DNA of 64,000 nt from Williamsia limnetica (lineage in GTDB: Bacteria; Actinomycetota; Actinomycetes; Mycobacteriales; Mycobacteriaceae). The position numbers were made by a program, and so were the translations under genes. This document shows, one piece after another, positions 43,297-51,479 of this stretch (positions are counted from its first letter, which is position 1; every line of letters begins with the position of its first letter). The stretch covers positions 1 to 64,000 of the forward strand of contig NZ_QJSP01000025.1 in the NCBI RefSeq assembly GCF_003217475.1, read 5' to 3'. The notes beneath the pieces are model-generated. The model searched no databases. It saw only the letters and a program-made list of their open reading frames with translations, and was not told the origin of the DNA.

Positions 43297-44469
43297 TCAC
43301 TCTACCGATTGCGGGGCCGGCGCACGCCTGTGTCGGCTACTGCCGGAGCTGCGTACCGCGATCGTGGTGATCAGGCGCTCGAGCGGGCCCCGACCGAACC
43401 GATGGATCCAGAACGAGGAGAAGGAGACGGCGACCGCGGTGAACAACAGCCAGGTCCAGAAGTTTTGCCAGGGGTATCCGCCGGAGGTGCCGCGTTCGGT
43501 CACCGAACACAGCGCGAAGATGGCGACGACATGGGCGCTGTACACGGTCAGTGCCATGGTGCCGGTCGCTTGCAGTGGGTAGTTCCACGGCGCCGGCCGA
43601 GGGCACACGATCAGGCAGAGTCCGATGACGACCATGCTGATACCGGCGGAACCGAACACATCGAACGGAGTGCCCGAATGGGCGTCCGCTCCGAGGAGTC
43701 CGAGCAGATCCGACCAGGTCCAGCGGAAACCTCTGCCCGGATTGTCGTAGGGCGCGAAGAACTTGGACGGCGGGTCGAACTGCCGATCCGGGTCGACGGT
43801 GTTCTGCAGCCCGACCAGCGCGGCGGACAGCAGATACGCCGCGGCGGCAAGACCCGCACCGACCCCGACCATCCGCCGAGCGACCGTGGGGGAGCGTAGG
43901 TCGAGTCGGCCGAGGCCGAGGCCGAGCAGCAGATACGCGGACCAGATCAGCGCCGGGTAGCCGCCGTTGATGAGGATGTCGGACAGCGCGTTGTACGGAG
44001 ACCCCCAGGCGCCGATCGCGGCGTGCAGGGGTGGGACGGCAACGGGCATCACAACGGCCAGCACTCCGGCCGCGATGAACAGGGTTCGCGGTGGCACCTG
44101 GAGCAGCGGCAGTGCGAGTACGAACAGGAAGCTGTACATCACCAGGATCACCAGGATCGGGGTACCGAGCATCTGCAGGAGTCCGCCGAGAAGAAAGATG
44201 CAGCAGGCCCGCACGAGGAGTTGATGTCTGGCGATCACCAGTTGATCCGGTGTCTGCGGCCGGGTGCCGCCGGTGACGAGTGCGATCGAGACGCCGGCCA
44301 GCACTGCGAACGTGACGGCGGAATGCCCCTGGACCAGTGATCCATAGGTGGAGGGCTCGGTCCAGCGCAGGTCGTCGAGGTCGAAGATGTGCGCCGCGAA
44401 CATGCCGAGGACCGCAAGTGCCCTGGCGATGTCGACGCCTGGGATCCGTGTCGTTCGATCGACCTTCAT
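43297..44469 (-). CDS. DUF418/DUF1624-type multi-pass membrane protein
   Basis: About 390 residues with ten or so helices. The N-terminal segment RIPGVDIARALAVLGMFAAHIF is the hallmark of the DUF418/heparan-alpha-glucosaminide acyltransferase-like group, which is thought to move acyl groups across membranes; function here is unknown. ATG 44469 is used; the open frame to 44736 has no family similarity. It is divergent from the L7/L12-like small gene. Confidence 0.75.
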   Translation of the reverse strand: MKVDRTTRIPGVDIARALAVLGMFAAHIFDLDDLRWTEPSTYGSLVQGHSAVTFAVLAGVSIALVTGGTRPQTPDQLVIARHQLLVRACCIFLLGGLLQMLGTPILVILVMYSFLFVLALPLLQVPPRTLFIAAGVLAVVMPVAVPPLHAAIGAWGSPYNALSDILINGGYPALIWSAYLLLGLGLGRLDLRSPTVARRMVGVGAGLAAAAYLLSAALVGLQNTVDPDRQFDPPSKFFAPYDNPGRGFRWTWSDLLGLLGADAHSGTPFDVFGSAGISMVVIGLCLIVCPRPAPWNYPLQATGTMALTVYSAHVVAIFALCSVTERGTSGGYPWQNFWTWLLFTAVAVSFSSFWIHRFGRGPLERLITTIAVRSSGSSRHRRAPAPQSVE

Positions 44470-44544
44470 CGGTTCATCTTCGCTCAAGCACCTGTTAGCG
44501 TCCGAACCACAGTGATCGGCGACGAACAACGCGAACGGAAACCG

Positions 44545-44808
44545 ATGAGTACCAGCGACGCCCAGGACATCGCCGACCTCAAACGAGAGGTGCGGCGGCA
44601 AGGCGAACTGATCGACGATCTCTACCGCAGGCTCGGTGCTGCGGCGCCGACTGCTGGGCCTTCTGCGGCTGTTCCCGATGAGATCACCGATGCGCTGCGT
44701 GCGGGGAAGCTCCCGATCGCGATGAAGTTGTGGCACGAGCGCAACGGTGGAAGTCTCTCGGACGCCAAGAAGCAGGTCGAGGAGTACGCCCGCTCCCTGG
44801 GGCTCTAG
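44545..44808 (+). CDS. Small protein with a ribosomal L7/L12 C-terminal-like domain
   Basis: An 87-residue protein. Residues 8-30 (IADLKREVRRQGELIDDLYRRL) look like a short coiled coil. Residues 47-87 (ITDALRAGKLPIAMKLWHER, GGSLSDAKKQVEEYARSLGL) follow the fold signature of the L7/L12 C-terminal domain, including the LxxAKxxVE helix. It is not the ribosomal protein itself, as the N-terminal dimerisation part and spacing differ. Its partner is unknown. Confidence 0.6.
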   Translation: MSTSDAQDIADLKREVRRQGELIDDLYRRLGAAAPTAGPSAAVPDEITDALRAGKLPIAMKLWHERNGGSLSDAKKQVEEYARSLGL

Positions 44809-44821
44809 AGCACCGCGGCCG

Positions 44822-45808
44822 TCATGACACCGCGACGGACTCGTCCACTGTCGACGATGGCTCGGCGGCGCCGGCCGGTGTACGCCGCGACGCCGCGAAC
44901 GACAGCGCGACCCCGATCGCAGCCCAGCAGATGAGCACGATCAGTGCTGCTCCGCCGCCGTGTCCGCCGAAGAATGCCAGCGACCGGAGCAGCGTCCCGG
45001 ACGCGCCGGGAGGCAACAGTTGTCCGAGTTCAGCCCATCCTGACGGCAGCCAGTAGGCGCTGGAGGCGATGCCCGACAGCGGGTTGCCGACGATCATCAT
45101 GGTCAGCACCCCGACTCCGAACCCCGCCATCCCGAGCAGTCCGGTCAGGCCGATGAGCGTGAGGCTGATCGCGGACATCCCCAGCGCGATCCCGAGTGAC
45201 ACCAGGACGATGTTGTCGTCGATGGTCCCGAGCCCGAAGTGCAGCACCGCGCCGAGGGCGAAGCCGGTGATGATCGCGAATCCGAGCGCGGCGCCGGCCT
45301 GCTGAAGTGGCTTACGCGGCAGCAGTCGGGCAAGAACCACCGCCGGGATGATGCCGCCGATCACCAGCGGCAGTGCGAGTCCGGAAATACCAGCGGCCTG
45401 CGGGTCGGCGGCGGTGGTCGGAACCACGTCTTCGACCGAGACCTCCGTTCCGGTCTGCGCCGACATGGCGGTCGCGATGCCGCGCAGGGTCTGGGCGATC
45501 GGTGCGCCGCCCGCCGAGGTCACCATCACGGTGGATCCCTCGGCGGTGGTGGAGAAGGCGCCGACGATCTCGCGGTTCTCGATCGCCGTCCGCAGTTCGC
45601 CGGCTGAGCCGTAGCTGCGGAACTCGAAGTCGCCGGGCGCAGCGGTTGCCAGGGTCTGCTGGATCGAAGCCGAGGCCTGCGGTGGACCTGCGATTCCGAC
45701 GGGCAGGTCGTGGGCCCCCGAATGCTTGGCAGGCAGCACGAAGGCGAGGGAGATCAGCACCACCACAGCGGCGAGGCCGAACAGGGCGCCGAGAACTTTG
45801 CGGTTCAT
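44822..45808 (-). CDS. ABC-2 permease-like / YhgE-type membrane protein
   Basis: A 328-residue protein with an N-terminal membrane anchor (about 5-27), a large extracytoplasmic domain (30-140) and five to six C-terminal helices including LALPLVIGGIIPAVVLARLL and NPLSGIASSAYWLPSGWAELGQLLPPG. This is the layout of DUF3533/YhgE-Pip-like ABC-2 permeases involved in export. The tail has SSTVDESVAVS. It is divergent from a TetR gene, and tandem operators lie between them, so it is likely the TetR target and perhaps a tolerance exporter. Confidence 0.75.
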   Translation of the reverse strand: MNRKVLGALFGLAAVVVLISLAFVLPAKHSGAHDLPVGIAGPPQASASIQQTLATAAPGDFEFRSYGSAGELRTAIENREIVGAFSTTAEGSTVMVTSAGGAPIAQTLRGIATAMSAQTGTEVSVEDVVPTTAADPQAAGISGLALPLVIGGIIPAVVLARLLPRKPLQQAGAALGFAIITGFALGAVLHFGLGTIDDNIVLVSLGIALGMSAISLTLIGLTGLLGMAGFGVGVLTMMIVGNPLSGIASSAYWLPSGWAELGQLLPPGASGTLLRSLAFFGGHGGGAALIVLICWAAIGVALSFAASRRTPAGAAEPSSTVDESVAVS

Positions 45809-45832
45809 GGAAGTCTCCTGGTGACTATAAGT

Positions 45833-45872
45833 GGAGGATTATCCTCCATATCTATGTGGAGGATAATCCTCC
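45833..45872. promoter_or_regulatory. Tandem palindromic operators for a TetR repressor
   Basis: GGAGGATTATCCTCC (45833-45847) and GGAGGATAATCCTCC (45858-45872) are two 15-bp palindromes whose centres are 25 bp apart, within a wider symmetric region (ctata on one side, tatag on the other). They lie between the divergent permease and TetR genes. Confidence 0.7.
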
Positions 45873-45923
45873 GTATAGTGTGTGCTGTCAAGTGCAGGAG
45901 CCACGCAACGGAAGGACGTACGA

Positions 45924-46502
45924 GTGAGGGCTGATGCCGAGGAACGGCGCACGCGACTGATCGTCGCCGGCCGTGATCTGTTCGCAGATCGAGGCTACGA
46001 CGTCCCACTCGAAGCAGTGGCCGAGGCTGCCGGCGTCGGGATCGCGACGCTGTACCGCAACTTTCCGACCCGACTCGACCTCAAACTCGCCATCCTCGCC
46101 GACGGCCTCCAGCGCAGTCGCAAGATCCTGGACGAACTGCTGGTGCAGGTCGATGACGATCCGGACGATGCGATGGCTCGCTTGACCCGGATGTTCGTGT
46201 CGCTGCAACTCGGCGCCCTGATCCCGATCATCGTCCGAGATCAGGAGCTGATCCCCCGAGAGCTGATCGACGCACGCAGAGGCAACCTCGCCAGCGTTGG
46301 CCAGATCCTGGATCGGGCGAAGGCGAAAGGTGTTGTTCGTGAGTCTGTTACCGCACGCGACTTCTTCGCCGGGGTCGCACTCATCACCCGTCCGATGCCC
46401 GCCCTGATCGCTGACCCGATGATGGACGGGACCGTCACGGGAGACGAACTCACCGACCGGGTGCTGTCCATCTTCGTGGCAGGTCTGCGGCCGTCACGGT
46501 AG
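45924..46502 (+). CDS. TetR-family regulator
   Basis: About 192 residues. The helix-turn-helix is in LEAVAEAAGVGIATLYRNFPTRLDLKLAI. GTG 45924 with a ggaagga Shine-Dalgarno is used. It is divergent from the YhgE-like gene and probably binds the tandem palindromes, repressing both. The C-terminal half has no specific signature, so the inducer is unknown. Its end overlaps by 9 bp the stop of the convergent response regulator. Confidence 0.9.
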   Translation: MRADAEERRTRLIVAGRDLFADRGYDVPLEAVAEAAGVGIATLYRNFPTRLDLKLAILADGLQRSRKILDELLVQVDDDPDDAMARLTRMFVSLQLGALIPIIVRDQELIPRELIDARRGNLASVGQILDRAKAKGVVRESVTARDFFAGVALITRPMPALIADPMMDGTVTGDELTDRVLSIFVAGLRPSR

Positions 46503-47153
46503 TCGATAGCCCATGCCGCGGACGGTTTCGAACCGCTGGGCCCCGAGCTTGCGGCGCAGCGAGCGCACGTTCACGTCGACGACGTTGGAGCCCGGGTCGA
46601 AGTCGTACCCCCACACGCCGGACAGGATCTGCTCCCTGGACAGAACTTGTCCTCGATGTCGCAAGAACAACTCGAGCAGGACGAACTCCCGGGCGGTGAG
46701 GTCCACCGGTCCACCGGCGGTACTCACCCGGCGGGTGTGGATGTCGAGGGAGAGGTCGCCGGCGGTGAGGACGGTGACCTCGGTGTGACGCTCCTCGGTG
46801 CGCAGGCGCAGCCGGATGCGGGCGAGTAACTCCTCGAACCGAAACGGCTTGGTCATGTAGTCGTCGGCGCCACCCTCGAGTCCGGTCACCGTGTCCCGCA
46901 CCGAGTCACGAGCCGTGAGGATGATGACCGGGGTGCGGACACCGGAGCCGCGCAATTCGTCCAAGACCGAGAAACCGTCGCGGTCGGGCAAGCCGATGTC
47001 GAGGATGATCATGTCGAACTCCGCCCCGGCGGCGTAGTCGATGGCCGATGCCCCGTCGCCCACGACCGTGGTGGTGAAGCCTTTCGCCCGTAGTCCCTTC
47101 TGGATGAACGAGGCGATGCGTTCAGAATCCTCGACGATCAGGATGCGGTTCAT
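46494..47153 (-). CDS. OmpR/PhoB-type response regulator
   Basis: A 219-residue regulator. The receiver domain has phosphoacceptor Asp52 (MIILDIGLP) and Lys102 (MTKPFRF), and a C-terminal winged helix (TAREFVLLELFLRHRGQVLSREQIL, DVNVRSLRRKL, VRGMGYRLP). It overlaps the histidine kinase gene (47150) by 4 bp. Two 11-bp-spaced GATGAAGG copies upstream of the operon at 48983-49001 are candidate autoregulatory sites. Confidence 0.95.
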   Translation of the reverse strand: MNRILIVEDSERIASFIQKGLRAKGFTTTVVGDGASAIDYAAGAEFDMIILDIGLPDRDGFSVLDELRGSGVRTPVIILTARDSVRDTVTGLEGGADDYMTKPFRFEELLARIRLRLRTEERHTEVTVLTAGDLSLDIHTRRVSTAGGPVDLTAREFVLLELFLRHRGQVLSREQILSGVWGYDFDPGSNVVDVNVRSLRRKLGAQRFETVRGMGYRLP

Positions 47154-48586
47154 CGTGGCAACTCGATTCCGAAAGTAGATCCGGCACCTTGCTTGTCCAT
47201 CAGGATGGCGCGTCCGCCGTGGGCTTCGGCGATGGCTTTCACGATGGCCAAACCCAGCCCCGCGCCCTCGCCCGTGTAGCCCGATCCGCGTGAGAAGCGC
47301 TCCCAGATCTTCTCGGCGTCGGCGGGGCTGACGCCGGACCCGGTGTCAGCGACCCAGAAGGTCACCACGTGGTCGTCGACCGCCGATCCCAGTTCGATCC
47401 GGTCACCGTCGCGAGTGTGCCGAACGGCGTTGTGCGCCAATTGCACCAGCGCTTGGGTGACTCGTTGTGCGTCGACCCGGACGATATCGGTACTGGTCGA
47501 GTCGACACTCCAGGATCGGTTGCCCAACTGTTCGACCTTCCGATAGATGTCGCTGGTGAGGTCGGCGAGCGCCACCGGCCCTGGCCGGACGAAGTCCGGT
47601 CTACGCGCTTTGGCGAGCAACAGCAGATCGTCGACCATCCGGGTCATCCTCGCCAGCTCGTCGGTGACCAGGCGCAGTGTCTCATCCCGATCGGCGGGGT
47701 CGTCGCCCATCACATCGAGGTGACCTTGGACGATGGTGATCGGGGTGCGCAATTCGTGGCCTGCGTCGTCGAGAAATTGCCGTTGGGTGGCGAATGCGTC
47801 GTCGAGTCGGTCCAGCATCGAGTTGAATGTCTCTGCCAGTTCGCCGATGTCGTCCCGGCGCTGCACCGGGATGCGCTGGGTCAGGTCATGCGCGCTGATC
47901 TCGGCGGCGGCCTTGCGGACCGTACGGACCGGGGCGAGGATCTGACCGGCGACGACCCAGCCGACACCCGCGATCAGCAGCAGTGCCAGCAGCGCCGCCC
48001 AGGCGGCCGTCGTCATGATCGACGCCACCTCGTCGCGAGCCGGTTGGGTGAAGTACCCGATGAGTAGGTGGCCGCTACTGCCGTTGGTCGAGGTCACGGG
48101 AACTTTCGCCCAGCGCATCTCGCCGGCGGGAGTACCGGTGTTGCCCCACGACGATGCCGATGCGTTGACACCTGCGAGCAAACCGGCGTCATCCTGCACT
48201 GCGTAGGGAGGACGCGCTTCTGCTTTGTAGAACGGGAACTCGGAACGGGCGTTGTCGACACCGAGCAGGATCTCGTCCTCATCGGGCACCTGACGCGAGA
48301 GATACACCTCGAACAACTCGGCGACGTTGTCGAACTTCCGTCCGGTCGCCGGATCGATCCCTGTTCTGGCGAACTCGCCGAACTCTTCGGTTTCTTGGGT
48401 GAGTGCTGCATTGGTGTCTGTGTCGACGTTCTCCAGCAAGATGGTGCGCACCAGGACCCCGACGAACAGCAGGGTCAGCACGGTCAGCAACAGCAACCAC
48501 CCGAGGATCCGGACGCGCGCAGAGACGCGGCCCGGTCGACGCGGTGTGCTGCTGCGGGAGAAGAGCTTCGGCACAGGAGAGATCAC
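47150..48586 (-). CDS. Sensor histidine kinase
   Basis: A 478-residue transmembrane kinase. TM1 spans about 28-50, an extracytoplasmic sensor domain of 140 residues follows, TM2 spans about 192-214, then a HAMP domain (215-267), the phosphoacceptor His277 (DAGHELRTP), the N-box QLAHNAVRHT, and G-boxes DTGSGV and GEGAGLGLAIV. GTG 48586 directly follows the stop of the acidic protein gene (TGAGTG). It pairs with the adjacent response regulator. The outer domain contains many acidic residues. Confidence 0.94.
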   Translation of the reverse strand: MISPVPKLFSRSSTPRRPGRVSARVRILGWLLLLTVLTLLFVGVLVRTILLENVDTDTNAALTQETEEFGEFARTGIDPATGRKFDNVAELFEVYLSRQVPDEDEILLGVDNARSEFPFYKAEARPPYAVQDDAGLLAGVNASASSWGNTGTPAGEMRWAKVPVTSTNGSSGHLLIGYFTQPARDEVASIMTTAAWAALLALLLIAGVGWVVAGQILAPVRTVRKAAAEISAHDLTQRIPVQRRDDIGELAETFNSMLDRLDDAFATQRQFLDDAGHELRTPITIVQGHLDVMGDDPADRDETLRLVTDELARMTRMVDDLLLLAKARRPDFVRPGPVALADLTSDIYRKVEQLGNRSWSVDSTSTDIVRVDAQRVTQALVQLAHNAVRHTRDGDRIELGSAVDDHVVTFWVADTGSGVSPADAEKIWERFSRGSGYTGEGAGLGLAIVKAIAEAHGGRAILMDKQGAGSTFGIELPR

Positions 48587-48949
48587 TCAGTCGTCGAGAT
48601 CGGTGTCGTCCGGCCCATTGTCATCGAGATCATCATCCCAGTCGTTGTCGTCGACGCCGTCATCCTGGTCGTTCCAGTCGTCGTCGTGGTTGTCACCGAC
48701 GTGGTCGTCCCAGTCATCGTCGTCGGTGACACCCGGCGCCGGGGGAACCGGGTTGCCGGGCTGAGGGGGCGGCGGTGCGATCGTTGTCGGTGGTTCGGCG
48801 GGTGCGGTGGTGGCGACCTCGCCGATCTGGATACGGCTGGGCACGTCAGGCCCCTGGGAGGAGTCGGCGAACCCGTAGCTGGCGGTGAAGACGAGCGCGG
48901 AGCCAGCGACTGCGGCGGCGGCCATTCCGATCTTTGTTTTCGTGTTCAT
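48587..48949 (-). CDS. Secreted Asp/Trp-rich protein of a two-component operon
   Basis: A 120-residue protein with a signal peptide (cleavage near residue 28, YGFA) and a mature part of Pro-rich linker (PPTTIAPPPPQPGNPVPPAPG) then about 45 residues of Asp/Trp/Asn (DDDDWDDHVGDNHDDDWNDQ and on). Asp makes up over half of the tail. No family recognised. It immediately precedes the kinase (no gap), so it is very likely part of the signal system; a metal- or cationic-peptide-binding role is inference from the acidic tail. It is divergent from the HdeD-like gene. Confidence 0.75.
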   Translation of the reverse strand: MNTKTKIGMAAAAVAGSALVFTASYGFADSSQGPDVPSRIQIGEVATTAPAEPPTTIAPPPPQPGNPVPPAPGVTDDDDWDDHVGDNHDDDWNDQDDGVDDNDWDDDLDDNGPDDTDLDD

Positions 48950-48982
48950 GCGTCAACTATCGGAGCCCATACCTACGCTGGT

Positions 48983-49013
48983 GATGAAGGCAAGATGAAG
49001 GATTTTTCATCTT
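48983..49013. promoter_or_regulatory. Candidate response-regulator box (11-bp direct repeats) and hairpin
   Basis: GATGAAGG occurs at 48983-48990 and 48994-49001, exactly 11 bp apart, the usual spacing for OmpR/PhoB-type dimers. The second copy is part of the inverted repeat AAGATGAA/TTCATCTT (48992-48999, 49006-49013). It lies between the divergent two-component operon and the HdeD-like gene. Confidence 0.5.
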
Positions 49014-49056
49014 CTTGTCACCGTCGCCGAGGCGCCGAAAGTTGTAAGTTCATCCC

Positions 49057-49623
49057 ATGACGAACATCGTTGTCCCTCAGTCTTTCCCCGATCAGCTGCG
49101 TAATGCGGTGCGCGCCGGGCTCATCGCGAGCGCGATCGTCGGCATCATCATCGGCATCGTGGCCCTGATCTGGCCGGAGCCGACGCTTGTGGTGGTCGCC
49201 GTCCTCTTCGGAATCACGTTGATCTTCACCGGTATCTACCGCCTGACCATGGCTTTCTCGGCGAAGCTGCTGCCGACCGGGATCAGGGTTTTTCTCGGTC
49301 TGATGGGTGCGATCATCCTGATCGCCGGCATCGTGTGCCTGTTCAACCCGGGTGAGTCGCTGGTCCTGCTGGCGATCCTGATCGGTGTCGGCTGGATCTT
49401 CCAGGGCATCCAAGAGGTCGCTGCCGGGCTGGCAGGCGCGCACTACGCGCCGAAGTGGTTCCTCATCGGATCAGGCGCGTTCTCGATCGTCGCAGGCATC
49501 ATCGTGCTGTTCCTGCCGGGCGCTGCGATCGCCACCTTCCTGATCGTGGGAGCGATCCTGCTGGTGGTTGTCAGCGTCATCACGCTGTTCACCCTGCCGC
49601 GGGCGGCAGAGGTACCTCAGTAA
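49057..49623 (+). CDS. HdeD/DUF308-like membrane protein
   Basis: A 188-residue protein with six predicted helices in three pairs (AGLIASAIVGIIIGIVALIW, FLGLMGAIILIAGIVCLF and GAFSIVAGIIVLFLPGAAIA), the DUF308/HdeD pattern linked to acid and envelope stress. It shares the upstream region with the two-component operon, so it may be a target. Its 3' end overlaps by 7 bp the convergent transglycosylase gene. Confidence 0.85.
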   Translation: MTNIVVPQSFPDQLRNAVRAGLIASAIVGIIIGIVALIWPEPTLVVVAVLFGITLIFTGIYRLTMAFSAKLLPTGIRVFLGLMGAIILIAGIVCLFNPGESLVLLAILIGVGWIFQGIQEVAAGLAGAHYAPKWFLIGSGAFSIVAGIIVLFLPGAAIATFLIVGAILLVVVSVITLFTLPRAAEVPQ

Positions 49624-50408
49624 CCCTGCGCCCAACCACGCACGTTGGACACGTACTCCATCGAGTTGTTGTAGCGGAGTACTGCGGTGACCTGCTGAGC
49701 GGGATCGCGGAGGTCGAGGTTGCCGTCGCAGAGGTAGCGGCCGGTGGTCAGTGCGGCGTCGAAGAGGTTCTGCGGATCGGCGACACCGTCGCCGTTACCG
49801 TCTTCGGCGTAGTGCTTCCAGGTCGAGGGCAGAAACTGCATCGGGCCGACAGCGCGGTCGAAGTTGGGGTCGCCGTCGAGAGCGCCACCGTCGGTGTCGT
49901 GGATGACGTTGTTGCCCGCCAGGCTGCCGTCGAGGACGGGTCCGAGAATCGGGATCTCGAGCTCGCCCGTGCCATCGGCCTTGCCATTGTTGGCGTGCGT
50001 CGACTCGACGCGGCCGATGCCCGCGATCAGTTGCCACGAGATGCCGCAGCCGGGGAGTTCCTGGGCCAGCTTGGAGCCGGCGGCGTGATAGGCCTCCCAG
50101 TTGATCTTGGGGATCGCGCCGGTGGCGACGCTTGCCGGCACTGCCTCAGGGGCTGCCGACGGTGCCGGTACGGCCGGTGCGGGGGCGGCGACGACGGGCT
50201 GCGCGGTGACCGGCGCGGCGGCGGGCGCGGGCTCGGGGGAGGCGTCCGTGGTCGCGGGCGCGCGGTCTGCGACCTGACTGGTCGGGCTCTCGGTCAGCTG
50301 ATGACCGGCTTCCGCGGTGGCTGCCGCCGCTACGAGCCCGATGGGGACGAGCGCGACCAGTGCGAACGGTGAGCGCGACTTTCTCTTGGGGGCTGAGTGC
50401 TTACCCAC
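49617..50408 (-). CDS. Secreted lytic transglycosylase-like protein (SLT/MltB type)
   Basis: A 263-residue protein. An N-terminal signal-type helix (FALVALVPIGLVAAAATAEA) is followed by a Pro/Ala-rich linker to about 95 and a C-terminal lysozyme-fold domain: GIGRVESTHANN holds the candidate catalytic Glu, and AVGPMQFLPSTWKHYAEDGN the characteristic MltB-like motif. It would cleave peptidoglycan glycan strands. GTG 50408 follows aggagg. The 253-bp upstream region shows GTCAC and GTAAC half-sites (50482-50499), but nothing certain. Confidence 0.82.
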   Translation of the reverse strand: MGKHSAPKRKSRSPFALVALVPIGLVAAAATAEAGHQLTESPTSQVADRAPATTDASPEPAPAAAPVTAQPVVAAPAPAVPAPSAAPEAVPASVATGAIPKINWEAYHAAGSKLAQELPGCGISWQLIAGIGRVESTHANNGKADGTGELEIPILGPVLDGSLAGNNVIHDTDGGALDGDPNFDRAVGPMQFLPSTWKHYAEDGNGDGVADPQNLFDAALTTGRYLCDGNLDLRDPAQQVTAVLRYNNSMEYVSNVRGWAQGY

Positions 50409-50660
50409 GGCGGATACCTCCTGTTTCAGGGCATGGTGCCCCTGTGATCGGCGCCGACGCTACACGAAATCCGGACGCGACCGTTACCGTTCCGTGACCA
50501 GCCGGGGCACTCTCCTCGGGGCCGCCTTCGGGCCGTGCAGGTCAGTGGTTCGCAGAGCTAAAAGTGTGATCTCAGCCATACCGATGCACGGCAGGCTCAT
50601 CGACCGTCGTCGCCCGACGTCGATTTCTGTACCCGCAGTATGGGGAGCCCACGTAGATTC

Positions 50661-51479
50661 ATGACGGTGAAGAGCTACCCGGAGCCGGCGCCAGGGCTCA
50701 CGTTGCGCATGCTGGAGTCGAATGACGACATCGTTTCGCTCGTTGGGCTGTTCGACCAGATCTGGCGACCAGATCCCGGCAATCGGCCGGTCAGCACCGA
50801 CATGGTGCGGGCGCTGATTCACGCAGGCAACTATGTCAGCGGTGCCTACCTCGATGATGTGCTGGTGGGTGGCAGCGTCGCATTCTTCGCAGCCCCGGCC
50901 GGTCGGGTACTGCACAGCCACATCACGGGAGTGGGAGATCGCGGCCGTGGACGGAGCGTGGGTTTCGCGCTGAAGCTCCATCAGCGGGATTGGGCTCTGG
51001 CGCAGGGGCTTTCGGAGATCACATGGACGTTTGACCCGTTGGTTGCCCGCAACGCCCATTTCAACCTGGCGAAACTGGGTGCGGCTCCCGTCGCCTACCA
51101 CGTCGACTTCTACGGAGACGTCGGCGACGAGATCGGAGGCGGTGATGAGAGCGATCGGTTGCTGGTGTCGTGGTCACTCGGTGATCTACGGTCCCCGGCG
51201 GCCCCCGATGCCGGATCGGTCAGCGACGCGGTGACCGCAATCGATACCTCTGATCCGGCAGACCCGCGCGCGACTATCGGAGACCTAGGGGACGCGGAGG
51301 TGGTGCTGGTACCCGTCCCCCATGACATCGAGGCCATGCGCCGCGACGATCCTGCGGCGGCCTCACGGTGGCGAATTGCACTGCGCGAGGCGATGTCAGA
51401 GCTCGTCGGCGAAGGTGGCAGGCGGGTGGCGTTCGATCGATCGGGTCACTACGTCTTCACGACGGCGAAACGATCATGA
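50661..51479 (+). CDS. GNAT-family acyltransferase (paired with OSBS/NSAR gene)
   Basis: About 272 residues, a GNAT fold with a C-terminal extension. LVGGSVAFFAAPAGRVLHSHITGV and RGRGRSVGFALKLHQRDWALAQGL are the acetyl-CoA-binding region, resembling Arg/Gln-x-x-Gly-x-Gly/Ala. The C-terminal 110 residues are unlike usual GNATs and hold VVLVPVPHDIEAMRR. ATG 50661 is used. Its stop overlaps the enolase-superfamily start (ATGA). In Geobacillus such a GNAT succinylates D-amino acids for an N-succinylamino acid racemase; that pathway is the best guess by analogy. Confidence 0.78.
   Translation: MTVKSYPEPAPGLTLRMLESNDDIVSLVGLFDQIWRPDPGNRPVSTDMVRALIHAGNYVSGAYLDDVLVGGSVAFFAAPAGRVLHSHITGVGDRGRGRSVGFALKLHQRDWALAQGLSEITWTFDPLVARNAHFNLAKLGAAPVAYHVDFYGDVGDEIGGGDESDRLLVSWSLGDLRSPAAPDAGSVSDAVTAIDTSDPADPRATIGDLGDAEVVLVPVPHDIEAMRRDDPAAASRWRIALREAMSELVGEGGRRVAFDRSGHYVFTTAKRS

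Noticed and set aside
50409-50660. Possible c-di-AMP (ydaO-type) riboswitch upstream of the lytic transglycosylase
   Set aside because: Such switches often precede wall hydrolase genes in actinobacteria, but the conserved sequence blocks of that class were not found; only a short GGGGCACCATGCCC hairpin is visible.
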